A program made the position numbers and the translations under genes. A stretch of DNA of 64,000 bases, from assembly GCF_030147005.1 (NCBI RefSeq), contig NZ_JASLAW010000053.1, forward strand, positions 1 through 64,000, written 5' to 3'. The DNA is from Pseudomonas sp. GTDB lineage: Bacteria; Pseudomonadota; Gammaproteobacteria; Pseudomonadales; Pseudomonadaceae. The notes below the pieces were generated by a model. The model saw only the letters and a program-made list of their open reading frames with translations. It searched no databases and was not told where the DNA came from. Shown here in pieces: positions 37,625 to 46,596 of this stretch (within the stretch, counting starts at the first letter, position 1; the number at the start of each line of letters is the position of its first letter).

Positions 37625-38445
37625 GTGATGCAGCGATTCATCCCATCCGCTTTATCCTCAGTGATGTAGATGGCACGTTGCTGCATCCGGATCACAGCCT
37701 CAGCCAACGCACGGCCGATGCGGTGCGCGCGTTGCGTAAGGCCGGGGTGTTTTTCAGCCTGGCCAGCGGCCGCCCGCCTAAGGCTATGTTGCACCTGATC
37801 GAGACCTTCGGCATCGACGTGCCGGTGGCAGGCTTTAATGGCGGGACGTTGATCAACCCGGATGGCAGCATCCTGGTGGCGCACCATCTGCCGGCGGAAG
37901 CGGCATTGGTGACGTTGGCGCTGTTTTCGGCCGAGCCGGACGTGGAGGTGTGGGTGTTCGCCGATGGCGACTGGCTGCGCCGTGACCCGCCAGGGCCGAT
38001 GGTTCAGCGCGAGGCCGACGGCCTCGGGTATGGGCCGGTGGTGGTGGAGAGTTTCGAGCCGTACCTGGACCGGGTCGACAAGATCGTCGCCGCGAGCAAC
38101 AACACCCAATTGCTGGTGGAGCTGGAAGCGCAGTTGCAACCCAAGGTAAAGGGCCTGGCCCAGGTGTCGCGCTCGCAGCCGGTTTACCTGGATGTGACGG
38201 CGATGCTGGCCAACAAGGGCGAGGCCTTGAAGACCCTGGCGGCGCACCTTGGAGTGGCGCTGGAGCAAACGGCAGCGATTGGTGATGGCGGCAACGACCC
38301 GGCGATGTTTCAAGTGGCCGGTCTATCGATCGCCATGGGCCAGGCCGAAGAAACCGTCAAGCGCCAGGCCAGCGTGGTCACCGGCAGTAATATCGAAGAC
38401 GGCGCTGCCGAAGCGTTCGAGCGATTTATTCTCACCGCGCGATAA
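37621..38445 (+). CDS. HAD-superfamily Cof-type sugar-phosphate phosphatase
   Basis: 274 residues. Motif I ILSDVDGTLL, motif II FFSLASGRPP, and motif III/IV IGDGGNDPAMF typical of Cof/YidA-type (IIB cap) HAD hydrolases. It probably dephosphorylates a sugar phosphate. Translational overlap with zwf points to a sugar phosphate linked to the pentose phosphate step, possibly as a damage-control enzyme (inference). A 13-bp-arm hairpin follows. Confidence 0.88.
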   Translation: MSDAAIHPIRFILSDVDGTLLHPDHSLSQRTADAVRALRKAGVFFSLASGRPPKAMLHLIETFGIDVPVAGFNGGTLINPDGSILVAHHLPAEAALVTLALFSAEPDVEVWVFADGDWLRRDPPGPMVQREADGLGYGPVVVESFEPYLDRVDKIVAASNNTQLLVELEAQLQPKVKGLAQVSRSQPVYLDVTAMLANKGEALKTLAAHLGVALEQTAAIGDGGNDPAMFQVAGLSIAMGQAEETVKRQASVVTGSNIEDGAAEAFERFILTAR

Positions 38446-38453
38446 GTAAGTTC

Positions 38454-38488
38454 AACTTCCGATCACTGTAGTGCGGTGATCGGAAGTT
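38454..38488. terminator. Hairpin between convergent genes
   Basis: Perfect 13-bp arms aacttccgatcac / gtgatcggaagtt around a 9-base loop. There is no clear U-run on either side, but its position between the HAD gene and a convergent hypothetical gene fits a transcription end. Confidence 0.55.
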
Positions 38489-38499
38489 AGGCTGTCGGC

Positions 38500-38760
38500 T
38501 TACTTGGGCATTGCCCACTGCTGCAACTCGTAGCCATTTTTGTCGAGCTCGGCACGCGCCTGCAACAGCAAGTTTTCCAACTGCGCCGGGTCGGTATACG
38601 TATTCGATGACAGCTGTTTGCGGCCGATACGGGTATTGGTGCGGTCGATGACGCTCAGGCTGAGGGCGCCATTGCCATCGTGCCAGGCCACGCACTGGAA
38701 GGGCTGGAAAGCACGGTCTGCAATCAAAAGAGCTTCGTTGATGCGCAGCGGAGCGTTCAT
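38500..38760 (-). CDS. Conserved hypothetical protein
   Basis: 86 residues, mixed alpha/beta with two Trp and one Cys; no signal or membrane segment and no recognised motif. The composition and frame look like a genuine gene, and the ATG at 38760 is preceded by an AGAGAG run. Small soluble proteins like this are common next to sugar genes in pseudomonads, but no function is known. Confidence 0.65.
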   Translation of the reverse strand: MNAPLRINEALLIADRAFQPFQCVAWHDGNGALSLSVIDRTNTRIGRKQLSSNTYTDPAQLENLLLQARAELDKNGYELQQWAMPK

Positions 38761-39093
38761 GTGTGTCGTCTCTCTCTATGCCCGTTCAAGTGAGTACCGG
38801 CGGTTGGGCTGACCGTGCGGTGGGTTACTTGTACTGATGCACGATGGTGGGGTATGGGTCACATGCTAGAGCGAGAAATTTTAACGTTCCCTGATTAACG
38901 TCATGTAAGCGGCTGTTTTGTATGTTGAATGAAGGTTTCGCCCGACTTTAAAAAATCATGGAGAGGTGGCTTTTCGCCCACAGTTATAGCGAAAGGGTAC
39001 AAGGGCTGCGTCAATATTTTGTTAATGTGCCTGTCAGTCATCACAAACTGTTGTTTCTAATAACGTTAATTGTTCTGGCGACAAGGAATTCCC
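38761..39093. other. Intergenic region before the sigma-54 activator
   Basis: About 330 AT-richer bases between divergent genes. Apart from scattered gttaa-type motifs (ttaacg near 38881 and cgttaatt near 39064) no gene, repeat or complete promoter was recognised; it probably carries the promoters for both flanking genes. Confidence 0.4.
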
Positions 39094-40419
39094 ATGCTCG
39101 TTTCCCCCGCGCAACGCCGTTTGCTGGTGGTTGACCCTTGTGACGATTGCCACGGGTTACTGCCCGGCTTGCGCACGGTCGGCTGGGAAGTGGACAGCTG
39201 TGCCCTGGCAGCGGTGGGCGATCGTTCCTGCGACGTGGGCCTGCTGCGGTTGCAGCCCTGTCATCTGGAACGCCCCGAAGCGGTCAAGGAGTTGATTGGC
39301 CGTAGCGGCACCGAGTGGATCGCGGTGCTCAGCCAGGATGTATTACGCCTGCAGAACGTCGGGGATTTCGTCTGCGAATGGTTTTTTGACTTTCACACCT
39401 TGCCGTTCGACGTGTCGCGCGTGCAGGTCACCCTGGGACGCGCCTTCGGCATGGCGCGCCTGCGCAATAAGGGCTACACCCCGGTGGGCGGGCCTGAGCA
39501 TGAGTTGTTGGGCGATAGCCGCCCCATCCGTGAACTGCGCAAGTTGTTGTCAAAGTTGGCGCCCACCGAATCCCCGGTACTGATTCGTGGCGACAGCGGC
39601 ACCGGCAAGGAACTGGTCGCCAAGACGCTGCACCGCCAATCCCAGCGGCACGCCAAGCCGTTTGTGGCGATCAACTGTGGGGCGATTCCTGAGCACCTGA
39701 TCCAGTCGGAACTCTTCGGCCACGAAAAGGGCGCTTTCACCGGTGCGCATCAGCGTAAGGTCGGACGCATCGAGGCCGCCCACGGAGGCACGCTTTTCCT
39801 CGATGAAATCGGCGATTTGCCGATGGAACTGCAAGCCAACCTGTTGCGCTTTCTCCAGGAAAAACAGATCGAGCGCGTCGGCGGCAGCCAGCCCATCCCG
39901 GTGGATGTACGGGTGCTGGCGGCCACCCATGTCGACCTTGAAGCCGCCGTCGAAAAGGGCACTTTTCGCGAAGACCTGTATTACCGGCTGAACGTCCTGC
40001 AAGTCGTCACGGCGCCCCTGCGCGAGCGCCATGGTGACGTGGCGATGCTGGCCAATCACTTTTCACGTTTCTATAGCCAGGAAACCGGCCGCCGCCCGCG
40101 CAGTTTCAGCCAAGAGGCCCTGGTGGCGATGGGGCAACACCCGTGGCCGGGCAATGTGCGTGAGTTGGCCAACCGCGTACGCCGTGGCCTGGTGTTGGCC
40201 GAAGGGCGCCAGATCGAAGCGGTTGACCTGGGGCTGCAAGGCGAGCCGCAGGTTTCGCCACCGATGGCTACATTGGAAGATTACAAACACCGCGCCGAAC
40301 GCCAGGCGTTGTGCGATGTGCTCAACCGGCACAGCGACAACCTGAGCGTCGCCGCCCGCGTGCTGGGCATTTCCCGGCCGACATTCTATCGGTTGCTGCA
40401 CAAACACCAGATTCGCTAG
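39094..40419 (+). CDS. Sigma-54-dependent activator, VpsR/FleQ type
   Basis: 441 residues. An N-terminal degenerate receiver-like domain (about 1-125) without the acidic pocket and Asp of true receivers; a central AAA+ domain with Walker A GDSGTGKELVAK, the sigma-54 contact loop GAFTGAH, Walker B GGTLFLDEIGDLP and the arginine-finger region; and a C-terminal Fis-type HTH (LSVAARVLGISRPTFYRLL). VpsR and FleQ relatives bind c-di-GMP and control biofilm matrix genes. Convergent with fapF, 22 bases away, so it is a natural candidate regulator of the fap operon, whose upstream region has a possible sigma-54 promoter. The link is inferred. Confidence 0.85.
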   Translation: MLVSPAQRRLLVVDPCDDCHGLLPGLRTVGWEVDSCALAAVGDRSCDVGLLRLQPCHLERPEAVKELIGRSGTEWIAVLSQDVLRLQNVGDFVCEWFFDFHTLPFDVSRVQVTLGRAFGMARLRNKGYTPVGGPEHELLGDSRPIRELRKLLSKLAPTESPVLIRGDSGTGKELVAKTLHRQSQRHAKPFVAINCGAIPEHLIQSELFGHEKGAFTGAHQRKVGRIEAAHGGTLFLDEIGDLPMELQANLLRFLQEKQIERVGGSQPIPVDVRVLAATHVDLEAAVEKGTFREDLYYRLNVLQVVTAPLRERHGDVAMLANHFSRFYSQETGRRPRSFSQEALVAMGQHPWPGNVRELANRVRRGLVLAEGRQIEAVDLGLQGEPQVSPPMATLEDYKHRAERQALCDVLNRHSDNLSVAARVLGISRPTFYRLLHKHQIR

Positions 40420-40441
40420 GGGCGGGTAAACCGAAGCTGGA

Positions 40442-41740
40442 TCAGAAGTAGTACGGGAATTTCAGACTGAACGTAAAGTCTGGCGCGTCGTCGGTCATGC
40501 CAATCGCCAGGTTCGGCACGATGGTCAGGTTATCCGACGCGGCAATCGTCATGCCCACGTTGAAGTAGCCGGCGTTGGCATCGCTGGAAACCACCGACTG
40601 CCAGTCGCCGCCGCTCGGCTTGAGTTTGCTTTTGCGCTGCACAAGGTCTGACACCGAGAACGACATGCTCATCTTTTCGTTCAAGGCAAACGCCACGCCG
40701 ACACTGAACTGGAAGCTGTCGCCCAGGCGCACCTTGCCTCCCACCTTCTGGTTGACCTCGCTGCTGATGTCGTCGAACGAGTCTTCGAAGTTGTGGGTGT
40801 ACGACAGCGAACCGAACAACACGGTCGGGTCGAAGGTCTTGACCAGGGAAATGCCCGGCGTGACCGACCAGACACCGTTGCCCGTCGGCAGGCTTTCCGG
40901 CAGGTAGAGGTTGTCGTTGCTGGGCTGCCGGACCAGCTTGATGCCGAACGGCTCTTTGCCCGTAGGCGCTTTCACCCGTACCGACACCACCGCATCCGGC
41001 AGGCTGGGGGTTTCATCGTGGAATTTGTACGCCACGCCGACGTTGACGTCGCCAAGGGTGGGGTCGCGGGTCGCCGAACCTTCCGAGGTGGCCGTGGCAT
41101 CGTTGCCGGCGCCGCCGGACTGATAGGTCGAGTCGCGGTACACCACCGGCACGTTCAGGTCGAACTGCCAGCGATTGTCGAGGTTGTAGCGTCCGGTCAG
41201 GTCCAGGGTCCAACTGTCGGATTTGATCCGGTCCAGGTTGATGTTGCCGAGGAAGATCGAGTCCAGCGCCAGGAAGCCATTGAGGGTCAACTGGCGAGCG
41301 TCATAACGGGCATAGGTGATGCCGGTTTCGACGCTGAATTTGCCATTGCCGAAAAAGCCGCTGGCCTCGTTGTAGAGATTGCTCACGCTTTGCGCAGGGG
41401 CGGAGTCGTCCTTGAGTGACTGGCCGTAGGAGCTGCCGCCGCCTGCGCCACCTGATGCCGCAGCCGCGCCCGTGCCGGCGGCGACGGTCGCGGCTTTATT
41501 GAAGTCGGCGGGGGATTTGGCCAGGCGCTTGGGCGCCGGCACCGCCGGTTGATCCTCCACTTGGCGCACACGTTGTTCCAGCACGGCCAGGGCCTTTTGC
41601 TGCACGTCGTAGCGTTGCTTGAGTTCCAGAAGCTCCTGCTTGAGGGTTTCGATATCGCTATCCGGCGCGGCATACAACACGGATGCAGGTAAGAGCGTAC
41701 TTAAACAGACTACCGCGCGGAGCGATAACGATCGATGCAT
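40442..41740 (-). CDS. fapF: FapF, amyloid export pore
   Basis: 432 residues. Signal peptide 1-25, then an N-terminal coiled-coil (IETLKQELLELKQRYDVQQKALAVLEQRV), a low-complexity Ala/Gly linker, and an outer-membrane beta-barrel ending FSLKFPYYF. Known role: FapF trimers form the pore that exports FapB, FapC and FapE. Last gene of fapABCDEF. An ATG overlapping fapE (41788) is in frame, but the ATG at 41740 has AAGGACGG upstream and puts the signal peptide first. Confidence 0.92.
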   Translation of the reverse strand: MHRSLSLRAVVCLSTLLPASVLYAAPDSDIETLKQELLELKQRYDVQQKALAVLEQRVRQVEDQPAVPAPKRLAKSPADFNKAATVAAGTGAAAASGGAGGGSSYGQSLKDDSAPAQSVSNLYNEASGFFGNGKFSVETGITYARYDARQLTLNGFLALDSIFLGNINLDRIKSDSWTLDLTGRYNLDNRWQFDLNVPVVYRDSTYQSGGAGNDATATSEGSATRDPTLGDVNVGVAYKFHDETPSLPDAVVSVRVKAPTGKEPFGIKLVRQPSNDNLYLPESLPTGNGVWSVTPGISLVKTFDPTVLFGSLSYTHNFEDSFDDISSEVNQKVGGKVRLGDSFQFSVGVAFALNEKMSMSFSVSDLVQRKSKLKPSGGDWQSVVSSDANAGYFNVGMTIAASDNLTIVPNLAIGMTDDAPDFTFSLKFPYYF

Positions 41741-41784
41741 GAAATAAGCCGTCCTTTCCAATGCGTGAGTATCGAGGGTCAGCT

Positions 41785-42531
41785 TCAATAACCGAGCGTG
41801 CGCAGGCCTTTGAGTTGATCCAAATTGCAGTTCAACGCGCCATTGTTCAAACCGTTGTTATTCATCACGACGTTGAGTTGGGTGATGTTGTTGACGACGT
41901 TGGTATTGCCGGTCAAAACCGTCCCTTGCAGTACATTCCCACCGCCGATCTGCTGCAGGCTGTTGCCTTGGTTGTGGTTGGCCTGGATCGCCATCTGCAG
42001 GCCGCCATTGTTGGCCGACACGCTGACATGGCCTGCCTTGCTTTCACCGGTGACGGTGCCACCGGCCACCAGGATTTGCCCGGACTGCTGGGTGTTGGCA
42101 GGGGCCAGGCCGTCTTGCGCTACGTTGATGCCCACGGTGTTGTAGGCGGTGTTGCCATCGCCGGCAGTGCGCACGCTTTGGATCACGCCCTGGCCACTGC
42201 CCAGGCCTGCGCCGCCGACCACGTTGCCGGTGCCGGTGTTCTGGTTGCCTGCGGCGCCCACGGAGCCGGTGGTTTGCACATAGAACTGCGGGGTGACGGT
42301 GCTCTTGTCGAGCTGCATGCTGGCCTTGCCGGTGATGCTGTCGCCCACGGCATTGGTCCAGGTGCTGCTCATCACAATGCCGAAGCTGATAATTCGTCCC
42401 GGCATTACATAGCGGCCGCGCAGTTCGGCTATTTCCGAATCCTTGAGTTCGATCGGTTTGAAACCCGATGAAGCATAAGCGGGCATCGAGCCTGCCAGAC
42501 ACAAAACCGTCAGCCAACGGGAAGTGTTCAT
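41785..42531 (-). CDS. fapE: FapE, amyloid-associated secreted protein
   Basis: 248 residues. Signal peptide 1-21, then Asn/Gly/Thr/Gln-rich sequence with motifs such as TTGSVGAAGNQNTGTGN and NNNGLNNGALNCN; the single mature Cys is in GALNCNLDQ. FapE is a minor component of Fap fibrils and may cap or extend them. It lies between fapD and fapF in the standard order. Confidence 0.88.
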   Translation of the reverse strand: MNTSRWLTVLCLAGSMPAYASSGFKPIELKDSEIAELRGRYVMPGRIISFGIVMSSTWTNAVGDSITGKASMQLDKSTVTPQFYVQTTGSVGAAGNQNTGTGNVVGGAGLGSGQGVIQSVRTAGDGNTAYNTVGINVAQDGLAPANTQQSGQILVAGGTVTGESKAGHVSVSANNGGLQMAIQANHNQGNSLQQIGGGNVLQGTVLTGNTNVVNNITQLNVVMNNNGLNNGALNCNLDQLKGLRTLGY

Positions 42532-42568
42532 CTCTTGCTCCTGGAGCGTCCTGCTCCTTATTGCGCTT

Positions 42569-43249
42569 CTAGAAGAAGTCGCTCTGGATAAAACCGAAAT
42601 CCATCAGCTCGGCGTCGCCCACGGGCTTGAACGCGTTCAGCTGATTCCTGGCGGTCAGCGGCGTGGGCGGGTCGAGCAGAACGTTGGCCTTGTCGTAGCC
42701 TTCACCCAACACGGCGAACACGATGCCATTCCAACCCTTGACGAAGTCATCCCGTGAGTAGCGCTTATGGCCCAGCACCGGGTCGCCGATGTACACCCAG
42801 TCGTTGTCGGCTCGTTGCATCACCACAAAGTGCTTGTAGCCACGGATTTCCAGCAGCACCACCACCGGGATTTTCACGGTGCTCAGGGTGTCGGCGGCAA
42901 TCTTGTAGCCCCGGGCGCGCATGCCGATGCTTTCGAGGTAGCGCTTCATGTCCAGCATGGAAAAACCCTGGGTACGCACCAGCTCCTGGTCGGCGGTGAC
43001 CAGCATGCCTTTGATGATGTGTTCTTCGTCGACGTCCAGCCAATAGGCTTGGCGCAGGAGGGTGGCGAGTGCCGCGGCACCGCAACTGAAATCGGTTTTC
43101 TGTTCCACCAGGTTGGCGAACCGGCGTTCACGGATGCTCTCGACCTTCTTGAAAATCACCGCACCGCCCGGCATGGCGGAGATTGCCATGGTGCCTGCCC
43201 AGGTGGTGCCGGTCAGCAACATCAGGAGGGTGAGGGACGCGAGACGCAT
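42569..43249 (-). CDS. fapD: FapD, C39-type cysteine protease of the fap system
   Basis: 226 residues with a signal peptide (1-18). C39 catalytic residues: Cys56 (TDFSCGAAALATLL), His140 (RGYKHFVVMQ) and Asp156 (VYIGDPVLGHKRYS). Known for the family: needed for Fap export or maturation, presumably in the periplasm. The frame opens 19 codons earlier, but the ATG at 43249 begins the signal peptide. Confidence 0.92.
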   Translation of the reverse strand: MRLASLTLLMLLTGTTWAGTMAISAMPGGAVIFKKVESIRERRFANLVEQKTDFSCGAAALATLLRQAYWLDVDEEHIIKGMLVTADQELVRTQGFSMLDMKRYLESIGMRARGYKIAADTLSTVKIPVVVLLEIRGYKHFVVMQRADNDWVYIGDPVLGHKRYSRDDFVKGWNGIVFAVLGEGYDKANVLLDPPTPLTARNQLNAFKPVGDAELMDFGFIQSDFF

Positions 43250-43310
43250 GATCGGATGACCTGGTGGACACTGGAATAAAAAAGGGCCTCGTCGCCAAGG
43301 CCCCATTGGA

Positions 43311-44048
43311 TCAGAAGCGCACGCCGCTGGTGCAGACGCTGCAACCTTGGCCGATCGACAGGCTGTTGCTGCCCTGGTTGCCCGCGCCGGATTGCAGGTT
43401 CACACCCACGTTGCCGGAGTTGCGGTTAACCGAATTGTCGAGGCTGGCGTTATTGGACACGTACTGAGGTTTGCCATACCCGTGGCTGCTGGCGGCGGTA
43501 TTGAGGTAGCTGTTATTGAGCGAGTTCTGCTCGGTATTGGCAGCCGCCGCAATGTTCTTGCCGTCAGCGGTAGTGATTGCCAGGTTGTTTTTACCCTGGT
43601 TGCCCTGACCGGCCTGGCCGTTGTAACCCACGTTACCGGAGTTGCCGTTGACCGAGTTGTCCAGGGAGGCGTTGTTTTGCGTGCCTTTGTTGACGAAATT
43701 GTTGTGGGTGCTGCCTTGATCCAGATCGATCACCGCGAACACGGTGGCAAAGTCGCCTTTGGCACTGGAGATGGCCCCCGCGTTATCCGCCTGGTTGCCG
43801 GAACCCGACTGCACGTTGACCCCCACGTTACCGCTGTTGCCGGTGACCGAATTGTCGGCAGAGGCATTGTTTTCGGTGTTGGTGTCGTCGAACTTGTTGT
43901 GCTGGCTTTGTTGTACATCGGTGACCGCAGCGGCAACCGTACCGCTAGGTTGAGGCGTTGGATGCCAGCCGCCCCCTGCTTGAGCGGCGGTAGCCATGAG
44001 CGCGGCGAGCGCGAAAACCATTGGTTTCAGGGCCATTTGAGGTTTCAT
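43311..44048 (-). CDS. fapC: FapC, major functional amyloid subunit
   Basis: 245 residues. Signal peptide 1-24. Three imperfect amyloid repeats at about 60-93, 125-158 and 199-232, each built on NNAS-x-DNSV-x-x-NSGNVG followed by a Gly/Asn/Gln-rich turn, with two linkers of about 31 and 40 residues. C-terminal Cys236-x-x-Cys239. This is the fibre-forming subunit that gives biofilm strength. The start has an aaggagaaac ribosome site. Confidence 0.94.
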   Translation of the reverse strand: MKPQMALKPMVFALAALMATAAQAGGGWHPTPQPSGTVAAAVTDVQQSQHNKFDDTNTENNASADNSVTGNSGNVGVNVQSGSGNQADNAGAISSAKGDFATVFAVIDLDQGSTHNNFVNKGTQNNASLDNSVNGNSGNVGYNGQAGQGNQGKNNLAITTADGKNIAAAANTEQNSLNNSYLNTAASSHGYGKPQYVSNNASLDNSVNRNSGNVGVNLQSGAGNQGSNSLSIGQGCSVCTSGVRF

Positions 44049-44116
44049 GGTGTTTCTCCTTGCTTCTAATGAGTTGGGTTAAGTGTTGGTACGGTCCAGC
44101 CAGTGCTACCAAGCGC

Positions 44117-44665
44117 CTACTTGATAGTGATGCCCAGGGTGTTAGCCACTCGGTTCCCCACCCCGGCACTCTGGTTCACCTGAATCACTCCTCGGCTGCC
44201 GGTGAAGGCCTGGTCGCTGGTCACGACCTGGCGGCTGCCAGTGGTGGAGGTGAGCCCTGAGTCGGTCAACTGCGTCGTGTTCTGTTGCAACAGGACGCTG
44301 TCATCGATGCTTTGCGGGCCAGGATTGACACTGATCCGCACCGCATTGATCGATTGGTTATTGGCCCCGGCCGACTGGTTGATGCCCAGTACGCCGTTGC
44401 CGTTGGTAAAGGCGGTGCCCAGGATCGCCGCCTTGGCGTTCAAGGACGGGTCGACGTTGCCGTCGAGTTTCTGCAGGTTGAGGGTGGTGGCCTGGCCGCC
44501 GAGGACAATGGCGCGGCTGTTGGACATTTGTTGCCGGGTACCGGCCGCCTGGTTGATCGACAAGACGCCCTCATACTGTTTGCCGCTGCTGCGGATCAGG
44601 GCGCTGTTGTCAGCCATGCCCGACGCGCTGCCCAACAGCGCCAACAGCCACGCGAAGCGCGCCAT
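44117..44665 (-). CDS. fapB: FapB, minor amyloid subunit/nucleator
   Basis: 182 residues with a short signal peptide (1-17). Three related repeats built on GVLSINQAAGT, GVLGINQSAGAN and GVIQVNQSAGVG, each followed by Asn/Ser-rich turns. Known role: nucleator of FapC polymerisation. Overlaps the stop of fapA by one base (TAATG), so it is translationally coupled. Confidence 0.92.
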   Translation of the reverse strand: MARFAWLLALLGSASGMADNSALIRSSGKQYEGVLSINQAAGTRQQMSNSRAIVLGGQATTLNLQKLDGNVDPSLNAKAAILGTAFTNGNGVLGINQSAGANNQSINAVRISVNPGPQSIDDSVLLQQNTTQLTDSGLTSTTGSRQVVTSDQAFTGSRGVIQVNQSAGVGNRVANTLGITIK

Positions 44666-45117
44666 TACTTGCCCCCCAGCATGCCGCCGATAGTGTTCAA
44701 GGGGGCCATGCCGCGTTGGATCGAATCGCTGATCTGCCCACCCATGCCGCTGCCTGCGCCGTGGCCGGCGGCTGCGCCAGTGGCCCCCACGGTCGACATA
44801 CTGTTTTGCGTGGTGCCCAAGCCAGGCAAATGGCCGTTGGGCTGGATGGAACGGGCAAGGCTCGAACCGCTGCTGACGCTGCCAATGTCCACATCACTGA
44901 GTTCGCCGGAGGTGGCGCTGATGACCGCTTTGCTGGGGTTGGCGTTGGCAGTGGTGGGGTAGGGGTCGGGACGGGAGGTGCGCCCATACATATGACCCTG
45001 CACGGTGCGCCCTGTGACGATCACGCCGTCACCCGCCTGGCTCGGCAGGCTGATGCCGGCGCTGAGCACGCAACTGATCAGCAGTGCGTTTATCGAGGCG
45101 TGAGTGAGTGTGTCCAC
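44665..45117 (-). CDS. fapA: FapA, fap operon first protein
   Basis: 150 residues; signal peptide 1-28, then a Gly/Ser-rich, probably disordered protein ending in AGHGAGSGMGGQISDSIQ then PLNTIGGMLGGK. FapA modulates the FapB/FapC balance in the fibre and may be a chaperone. GTG start with aaggactgccgcc as the ribosome site. It heads the operon behind the candidate sigma-54 promoter at 45170-45185. Confidence 0.88.
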   Translation of the reverse strand: MDTLTHASINALLISCVLSAGISLPSQAGDGVIVTGRTVQGHMYGRTSRPDPYPTTANANPSKAVISATSGELSDVDIGSVSSGSSLARSIQPNGHLPGLGTTQNSMSTVGATGAAAGHGAGSGMGGQISDSIQRGMAPLNTIGGMLGGK

Positions 45118-45169
45118 GGCGGCAGTCCTTTTTATTCACGCTGACCCTGAACAGCGTTGTCAGGGACAG

Positions 45170-45185
45170 AGCAGAAGGCGTGCCG
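45170..45185 (-). promoter_or_regulatory. Candidate sigma-54 promoter for the fap operon
   Basis: On the minus strand CGGCACGCCTTCTGCT matches the -24/-12 form (TGGCAC-N5-TTGCW), with the invariant GG and GC 10 bases apart. Transcription would start about 40 bases before the fapA GTG. An activator with the GAFTGA loop is encoded at the other end of the operon. Confidence 0.5.
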
Positions 45186-45272
45186 CTTTTTATTTCTCCT
45201 TCCTGTTCAGGCGGTTGCGACTTTCGTTGGATGAGGCAACGGTTGCGGTGTTTCAGGCATGAGACAGTCGCC

Positions 45273-45293
45273 GCCCGGCGCGTTATGCCGGGC
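45273..45293. terminator. Hairpin downstream of the FecR gene
   Basis: gcccggc / gccgggc arms around gcgttat, about 140 bases past the FecR stop and upstream of the fap promoter. No U-run follows; it may separate the two transcription units. Confidence 0.35.
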
Positions 45294-45433
45294 CTTGCGC
45301 GCCAGTTGTATCAACGATGAAACAGTGCCCATGACAAAACCATGAAGCCGCGCCGGTGGGGCGTTTCAGGGCACATGGTTGTTTCAAAAATGGACATTTC
45401 GCGCGGACTGCCGATTCGGTGGCGCCGACGGTA

Positions 45434-46429
45434 TCAGCCCTTGGGCGCTTTGCGCGGGATGGCGTTGAGGACGGGATTGCCATCCTGGTTCTGGGTCAGG
45501 TAGACCGGCAGCACCTTGGGCAGCGACGGGATGAGGTTGTTGATATCACTGAGGTTATAGATGCCGCCAATGCGGATTGCCCCGGTGCCGGCATCAGCCA
45601 GCATCACCGGTTTGCTCAAATAGCGGTTGATCAGCGGCAGCGCATCGGCCAAAGCCAGGTTGTCGAGTACCAGTTTGCCCGAACGCCAGGCAAGCGCTGT
45701 GTCATCGGGCTTGATCGCGGCGACTTGCGGGGTGGCGTCGCCCTGGTGATAGCTTGCCTGCATTCCCGGGGTAAGCGGCACGCTGCCATGCACCAGGTCG
45801 CTGGCGATCTGCACAGAGCCTTCAAGCAACATCACCCGCACCTGGTCTTCATATTTCCAGACGTTGAACTGGGTGCCCGTCACCCGAATCTGCCCATCGC
45901 CGGCCTGCACGACAAAAGGGTGATCACCGTCGTGAGTGACGTTGAAAAACGCTTCACCTTTTTTCAATGTCACCTGACGGCGGTCTTTGTAATCGCTGTA
46001 GACCAATTCGGTGCCCAGGTTCAGATCCACCTGGCTGCCATCGCCTAGGGTAACGGTGCGTAAGCCGTTGACCGCTTCGAAATGCTTATAGGCGCTTGGC
46101 AACCAGCCGGTTTCCCAGCCGGTAAAAGCGGCCAAGGGTAACGCGGCCAGGCAAATGGCGGCCGCGACCGCGTAGGTGTGCCAGCGTGGGCGCGGCTTGA
46201 ACGGCATCACGATGGGTGCCGGCGTGCTGCGCGGCAAATGATCGGCCACGTCCCAGATTTCCAGCATCGCCGCGTACTCGAAGGCGTGCAGCGGATGAGC
46301 GTCGTGCCATTGTTCAAACGCCTGACGGTCGGCGGCCGAGCAATCTTCGGCATGCAAGCGCATGCACCAATGCGCGGCGGCGTCGGTAATGGCGTCGTAT
46401 TCGGCTTCTGAAAGGGACTTTTCGCTCAT
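45434..46429 (-). CDS. FecR-family transmembrane sensor/anti-sigma protein
   Basis: 331 residues. N-terminal cytoplasmic DUF4880 domain (the AAAHWCMRLHAEDCSAADRQ and HAFEYAAMLEIW regions), one transmembrane segment (about 85-105), then a periplasmic FecR domain (VTLGDGSQVDLNLGTELVY, VTLKKGEAFFNV, QIRVTGTQFNV) and a C-terminal STN-like part. FecR proteins normally pair with an adjacent ECF sigma factor (FecI) and a TonB receptor. Neither lies beside this gene: upstream is the toxin gene and downstream the fap operon. GTG at 46450 with a GGGGG-rich site is an alternative start. Confidence 0.88.
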   Translation of the reverse strand: MSEKSLSEAEYDAITDAAAHWCMRLHAEDCSAADRQAFEQWHDAHPLHAFEYAAMLEIWDVADHLPRSTPAPIVMPFKPRPRWHTYAVAAAICLAALPLAAFTGWETGWLPSAYKHFEAVNGLRTVTLGDGSQVDLNLGTELVYSDYKDRRQVTLKKGEAFFNVTHDGDHPFVVQAGDGQIRVTGTQFNVWKYEDQVRVMLLEGSVQIASDLVHGSVPLTPGMQASYHQGDATPQVAAIKPDDTALAWRSGKLVLDNLALADALPLINRYLSKPVMLADAGTGAIRIGGIYNLSDINNLIPSLPKVLPVYLTQNQDGNPVLNAIPRKAPKG

Positions 46430-46596
46430 TGACTCATCCTGATTTCTCACATTCTAACCCCCTGAAGCTCACAGCGAGAACAGCATCATGGCGATTGCAT
46501 ATCAATTGGAACTTATTCTTGTTTGAAAGCTCCGTGGGGCCGAGCGTAGTCACATTTGCTGCCTGGCTGGAACGCCTGACGTCTACCCGGCACCGC

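Noticed and set aside
46495..46530. Possible Fur box before the FecR gene
   Set aside because: aacaagaataagttccaat shares the start of the Fur-like site at 32751 but the rest diverges; too weak to list.
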